DNA from: UQRS01 sp964481575
Lineage (GTDB): Bacteria; Bacillota; Clostridia; Oscillospirales; Acutalibacteraceae
Length of the DNA: 8,481 nt
Reading direction: 5' to 3'
NCBI GenBank assembly: GCA_964481575.1
Contig: CAYZTR010000061.1
Coordinates: 1 to 8,481 of the forward strand
The notes below the pieces were generated by a model. It had not been told where the DNA came from. It was given only the letters and a program-made list of their open reading frames with translations, and did no database searches. The position numbers and the translations under genes were made by a program. The number at the start of each line of letters is the position of its first letter. The first letter of the stretch is position 1. This document shows, piece after piece, positions 6,275-8,481 of the stretch.

Positions 6275-6277
6275 ATA

Positions 6278-6300
6278 CCCGGTTCCACAAAGGAACCGGG
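6278..6300 (+). other. 5'-terminal hairpin of the mini-toxin mRNA
   Basis: CCCGGTTCC (6278-6286) and GGAACCGGG (6292-6300) form a perfect 9-bp stem with a 5-base loop. Because it lies at or next to the predicted transcription start, it may protect the RNA from 5' decay. It is too early to be an ordinary terminator for the upstream operon and has no U tract. Confidence 0.6.
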
Positions 6301-6377
6301 CGCTGTCATATACGTGTAGGCGGTTAACCCCCATTTGGGGGGCAACTTCTTCGCCCCCTGATCTTACGAAAGGGGGG
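6298..6377 (+). promoter_or_regulatory. structured leader with alternating C and G blocks that can mask the ribosome binding site
   Basis: Four blocks alternate: CCCCC (6328-6332), GGGGGG (6337-6342), CCCCC (6354-6358) and GGGGGG (6372-6377). The last is the Shine-Dalgarno sequence. Pairing block 3 with block 4 would hide it, while pairing block 2 with block 3 would free it. In addition, GGGCGCTG (6298-6305) and CGGTTAACCCCC (6321-6332) can pair with CAGCGCCC (6532-6539) and GGGGGCTAACCG (6512-6523) at the 3' end of the same RNA. The complementarity is seen directly; its regulatory role is inference from known type I toxin mRNAs. Confidence 0.55.
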
Positions 6378-6384
6378 CTGCATG

Positions 6385-6468
6385 ATGAGTACATCCGAAG
6401 TTCTTCAACTTTGCCTTGTTATCATTGGCGTTATCAGCCTCGTTTTACAGGCTACAAAGAAGAAGTAA
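6385..6468 (+). CDS. holin-like type I toxin peptide (27 aa)
   Basis: This very short gene encodes MSTSEVLQL, a hydrophobic stretch (LCLVIIGVISLVLQ) and a tail ATKKK. The arrangement of polar N-terminus, single membrane helix and lysine-rich C-terminus, together with the start 'MSTxE', is that of the 'putative holin-like toxin' family related to TxpA (family knowledge from memory). Such peptides insert in the cytoplasmic membrane and depolarise it when over-produced. AGGGGGG at 6371-6377 is 7 bases before the ATG at 6385; a second ATG at 6382 is only 4 bases away and would add one Met. A dedicated promoter lies upstream and a terminator downstream, and a convergent antisense promoter lies beyond. 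It is too short for usual gene finders. It could instead be a phage-type mini-holin or a signalling peptide, but the context favours a toxin. Confidence 0.72.
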   Translation: MSTSEVLQLCLVIIGVISLVLQATKKK

Positions 6469-6498
6469 CCGCCCCAGCTTCCAACTTGGCGGTTACTT
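6463..6498 (-). terminator. hairpin at the toxin stop codon, likely terminator of the antisense RNA
   Basis: AAGTAACCGCC (6463-6473) and GGCGGTTACTT (6488-6498) are a perfect 11-bp inverted repeat with a 14-base loop. The toxin stop TAA is in the left arm. On the minus strand it is followed by the T-rich CTTCTTTGT; on the plus strand by CATCGCT, which is not T-rich. It therefore suits minus-strand termination better. The same GGCGGTTA also occurs in the leader at 6319-6326. Confidence 0.55.
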
Positions 6499-6510
6499 CA
6501 TCGCTACATT

Positions 6511-6545
6511 AGGGGGCTAACCGTCTATCGGCAGCGCCCTTTTCT
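6511..6545 (+). terminator. terminator of the mini-toxin mRNA
   Basis: AGGGGGCT (6511-6518) pairs with AGCGCCCT (6533-6540), 7 of 8 bases, with an inner CCG...CGG, and is followed by a TTTT run (6540-6543). These same bases can alternatively pair with the leader, so termination structure and 5'-3' closure compete or combine. Confidence 0.6.
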
Positions 6546-6551
6546 ATTGTT

Positions 6552-6579
6552 ATTATACCACGCTTCCGCCGAAAGTCAA
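6552..6579 (-). promoter_or_regulatory. minus-strand promoter driving the antisense RNA
   Basis: Read on the minus strand, TTGACT (6579-6574) is followed after 16 bases by a perfect TATAAT (6557-6552). It lies in the gap between the serine recombinase stop (6596) and the toxin terminator, and points at the toxin gene. Readthrough from the recombinase genes would also feed this strand. Confidence 0.72.
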
Positions 6580-6595
6580 GTGCGGGAGCGCTGTT

Positions 6596-8209
6596 TTATA
6601 TTTGCCACTGGATCTCTGTTCCGCTTGTCAGGCATACCAGGATACGTTCAGCGGAAAGCACTTTTACCGTATGTACCAGCTGCCGGATCAGGTTGTCGTC
6701 CCACTGGGTAAGGTGAGGGGAATAGCCTCTCAGCAGATCCTTTGTCACCTGGACCCGGTCATAGGCCGTACCCTGTTCTCGAAGGTAAGCCTCCAGTGCG
6801 TCCCGCTGCTGTTTCAGCGATGCCAGTTCCTTGGTGTTCGCACGGAACTGCCCGGTGTAGTCAGCGTTTGGATCCTCAGCTGCTTTTTGGAGCAGGCCGC
6901 TGAAGGTATTCTCCAATTTCTGAATCTTTTCCTTTATCTCTCCCAGTGGCATCTGCTCTCCCGGTAAGCAGATCGCTTCCTCTACCGTTGTATCAACAAT
7001 CTGATCCGCCAGCGACTTTTGGGGACTCATCACGGAGTTGACCGCCTCCAGAATGGCCCGCTGGAGCGGTTCCTCGTCCAGGGTGGGGGAGTTGTGGCAG
7101 TACTTCTTTCCGTAGTCCAACCGGCTGATGCACCGCCAGACGACCCGCTTTTTCCCGTCCCGCTTCCAGCTGCACCTTCGGTACAGGGTCCCACACTCTC
7201 CGCACACCAGCCGCTCCGACAGCGCGTATTTGCTGGTATAGCAGGAGCGGCCTGTGGGAGCCTGCTTGGGGGAGGGGCTTTTGAGAGCGTTGCGCCTCGC
7301 CAGCTCCGCCTGGGCTGCGTTATAGGCATCCCGGCTGATAATGGCCGGGTGGTTGTCCCGCACCAGGTACATGGGAAGCTGGCCGGTGTTCTTGACCACC
7401 TTCTTGCTGATACAGTCGGAGACATAGGTTTTCTGCATCAGCACGTCCCCGCAGTATTTTTCATTCAGCAGAACCGCCCGGACGGCGGGCATGGTCCATT
7501 TCTTTTCATTCCGGTAGGGAACGCCCTTTGCGTTTAGCTCCTCCTGGATCATCCGCAGGCTGTCTCCCATTCGAAACCGTTCAAATATCTTATCCACGAC
7601 GGCTCCTTCCTCGGGAATAATTTGGGGATCCCCGTTCGCATCGATACAGTACCCGTAGAGTTTTTCAAACTGTACGTGGGTTTTCCCCTCCCGCATAGCT
7701 TGTCGTTTGCCCCAGGAGACATTCTTGGAGATGGACTCGCTTTCCGACTGGGCGAAGGCTCCCAGCAGGGTGATAATCAGCTCACTGTCGGATTCCAGGG
7801 TGTTGATGTTCTCCTTTTCAAATACCACGCCGATGCCCAGCCCTTTCAGAATGCGGATATATTTCAGACAGTCCACCGTGTTCCGGGCAAACCGGGAGAT
7901 GGACTTGGTCAGGATCAGGTCGATCTTCTTCTGCTTGCACATGTGGATCATGTGCAGGAATTCTGGGCGCTTCTTGGCGGAGGTGCCGGTGATGCCCTCA
8001 TCGGCAAAGATGCCTGCCATGGTCCACTCCGGGTTGGTCATGATCTTGTCGGTGTAATAGCTGCACTGGGCTTCATAGCTGGACTGCTGTTCTTCTTCCT
8101 CGGTGGACACCCGGCAGTAGGCGGCTACCCGGAGCTGCCGCCGCATAGCCTGCTGGGACGCAAACGGCCTCGCCGGGATAATGGTTACGGTTTTCTTCCT
8201 TTCGCTCAT
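6596..8209 (-). CDS. large serine recombinase (site-specific integrase/excisionase type)
   Basis: This is a 537-residue protein, in the normal range for large serine recombinases that integrate and excise mobile elements. The resolvase domain (~26-165) carries the nucleophile S35 in AAYCRVSTEEEE, the motif ADEGITGTS (69-77) and the helix with LTKSISRFARN (~100-110; R106, R109). The 'recombinase' domain follows (~185-290, with YGYCID, GVPYRNEKKW and VLLNEKYCGDV). The zinc ribbon has ligands C336, C339, C360 and C371. A predicted coiled coil (~420-480) and a short C-terminal strand pair complete it. GGAAAGGAG at 8218-8226, 8 bases upstream, supports the start. The ATG overlaps the stop of the upstream recombinase (ATGA). 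The gene is GC-rich compared with the left of the window, a sign of acquired DNA. Confidence 0.95.
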   Translation of the reverse strand: MSERKKTVTIIPARPFASQQAMRRQLRVAAYCRVSTEEEEQQSSYEAQCSYYTDKIMTNPEWTMAGIFADEGITGTSAKKRPEFLHMIHMCKQKKIDLILTKSISRFARNTVDCLKYIRILKGLGIGVVFEKENINTLESDSELIITLLGAFAQSESESISKNVSWGKRQAMREGKTHVQFEKLYGYCIDANGDPQIIPEEGAVVDKIFERFRMGDSLRMIQEELNAKGVPYRNEKKWTMPAVRAVLLNEKYCGDVLMQKTYVSDCISKKVVKNTGQLPMYLVRDNHPAIISRDAYNAAQAELARRNALKSPSPKQAPTGRSCYTSKYALSERLVCGECGTLYRRCSWKRDGKKRVVWRCISRLDYGKKYCHNSPTLDEEPLQRAILEAVNSVMSPQKSLADQIVDTTVEEAICLPGEQMPLGEIKEKIQKLENTFSGLLQKAAEDPNADYTGQFRANTKELASLKQQRDALEAYLREQGTAYDRVQVTKDLLRGYSPHLTQWDDNLIRQLVHTVKVLSAERILVCLTSGTEIQWQI

Positions 8210-8481
8210 GGTATGCTCTCCTTTCCGATGATCTGGTCATTCTTTAGTTTGACGGTAACTGCACCGTTTCCGTCCACAATAACAGTGCGGACGGCCTGAC
8301 GAATCAGTTCCGCGTCTAATTCGGACATAGGTTCTTGCTCTTGGAACAATCTCTGAAGACGCTGGGTTTCATATTCTTCCGAGCCGATGGCTTCGTACCG
8401 TGCCGACGCCAGGTCAAAGATGGCTTTTTCCGCCTGTTCCTCGTCTACGGGCAGCTGCCGGAGCAAATCGTCTACGGTGGC
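8206..8481 (-). CDS. second large serine recombinase, C-terminal 91 residues (partial)
   Basis: The reading frame is open to the window edge, so the N-terminal catalytic part lies beyond 8481. What is visible is a helical, Glu-rich segment (YETQRLQRLFQEQEPMSELD) followed by LIRQAVRTVIVDGNGAVTVK, which is the same C-terminal module as LIRQLVHTVKVLSAERILVC in the downstream recombinase. It ends in TGA overlapping the start of the next gene by 4 bases, so translation is probably coupled. There is no true ATG start inside the window; the visible part should not be taken as a complete small gene. Confidence 0.85.
   Translation of the reverse strand, partial: ATVDDLLRQLPVDEEQAEKAIFDLASARYEAIGSEEYETQRLQRLFQEQEPMSELDAELIRQAVRTVIVDGNGAVTVKLKNDQIIGKESIP

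Larger units (their letters stand above)
6455..6545 (-). ncRNA. probable antisense RNA antitoxin (RatA-like position)
   Basis: A consensus minus-strand promoter (see 6552-6579) would start transcription near 6545. The RNA would run into the 3' end of the toxin gene and end at the hairpin 6463-6498, where the minus strand continues CTTCTTTGT. The predicted RNA is ~90 bases and fully complementary to the 3' untranslated region and last codons of the toxin mRNA. This is the geometry of txpA/ratA in Bacillus, where the duplex leads to RNase III cleavage. Transcript ends are predictions, not data. No sequence match to ratA itself is claimed. Confidence 0.55.

Noticed and set aside
6246..6512. 88-codon plus-strand frame spanning the toxin leader
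   Set aside because: Its ATG lies inside the promoter and it reads through hairpins and the toxin gene in another frame; the 27-codon frame explains the signals better.
7019..8299. Long open frames on the plus strand and a second minus frame (7030-7425) across the recombinase
   Set aside because: GC-rich coding DNA leaves the antisense and shifted frames open; their peptides are Pro/Gly/Ala/Arg-rich without domains, while the recombinase frame has all catalytic motifs.
1..8481. tRNA, rRNA and riboswitch genes
   Set aside because: No cloverleaf-like run, rRNA segment or recognisable aptamer core was seen by eye on either strand.

Overview
The window looks like accessory DNA from a Gram-positive anaerobe of the class Clostridia (Bacillota), probably a gut or rumen type. 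This is inferred from purine-rich ribosome binding sites (AGGAGG type), the gene families present (BlaI/M56, IS30, tandem large serine recombinases, a holin-like mini-toxin) and a cluster of Spo0A-type boxes. Base composition is mosaic: the left third is AT-rich, the regulator operon is intermediate, and the recombinase block on the right is clearly GC-rich. Several pieces therefore seem to have different origins.

Layout. 1-426: no intact gene; an inverted repeat carrying three TGTCGAA boxes, then the remains of a small reading frame on the minus strand. 427-1911 (minus): a membrane-anchored surface protein made of four near-identical ~96-residue repeats that resemble pre-peptidase C-terminal (PPC) beta-sandwich domains. 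2008-2543: a decayed IS3-family left end and orfA. 2799-4067 (minus): an apparently intact IS30-family element whose imperfect terminal repeats are bordered by a 12-bp direct repeat. 4098-6166 (plus): a consensus promoter, a BlaI/MecI-type repressor, an M56 (BlaR1/MecR1-like) membrane metalloprotease without a penicillin-binding sensor domain, a small secreted protein, and a terminator. 6246-6579: a compact module encoding a 27-residue holin-like hydrophobic peptide, with its own strong promoter, a highly structured leader, and a convergent promoter and terminator for an antisense RNA. 6596-8481 (minus): one complete large serine recombinase and the C-terminal end of a second, overlapping by 4 bp.

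How the parts may work together. The BlaI-M56-secreted protein cluster reads as a self-contained envelope-stress circuit: the protease would inactivate the repressor on a signal, and the short secreted protein may be the output. The toxin-like peptide with its antisense RNA has the architecture of a TxpA/RatA-type type I toxin-antitoxin locus. It sits immediately downstream of the recombinase genes, which fits a role in stabilising a recombinase-driven mobile element.

The strongest candidate for something undescribed is 6246-6579. Its mini-gene is only 27-28 codons. The predicted mRNA can pair 5' end to 3' end over two separate blocks, and its leader holds alternating C and G blocks that can alternately hide or free the ribosome binding site.
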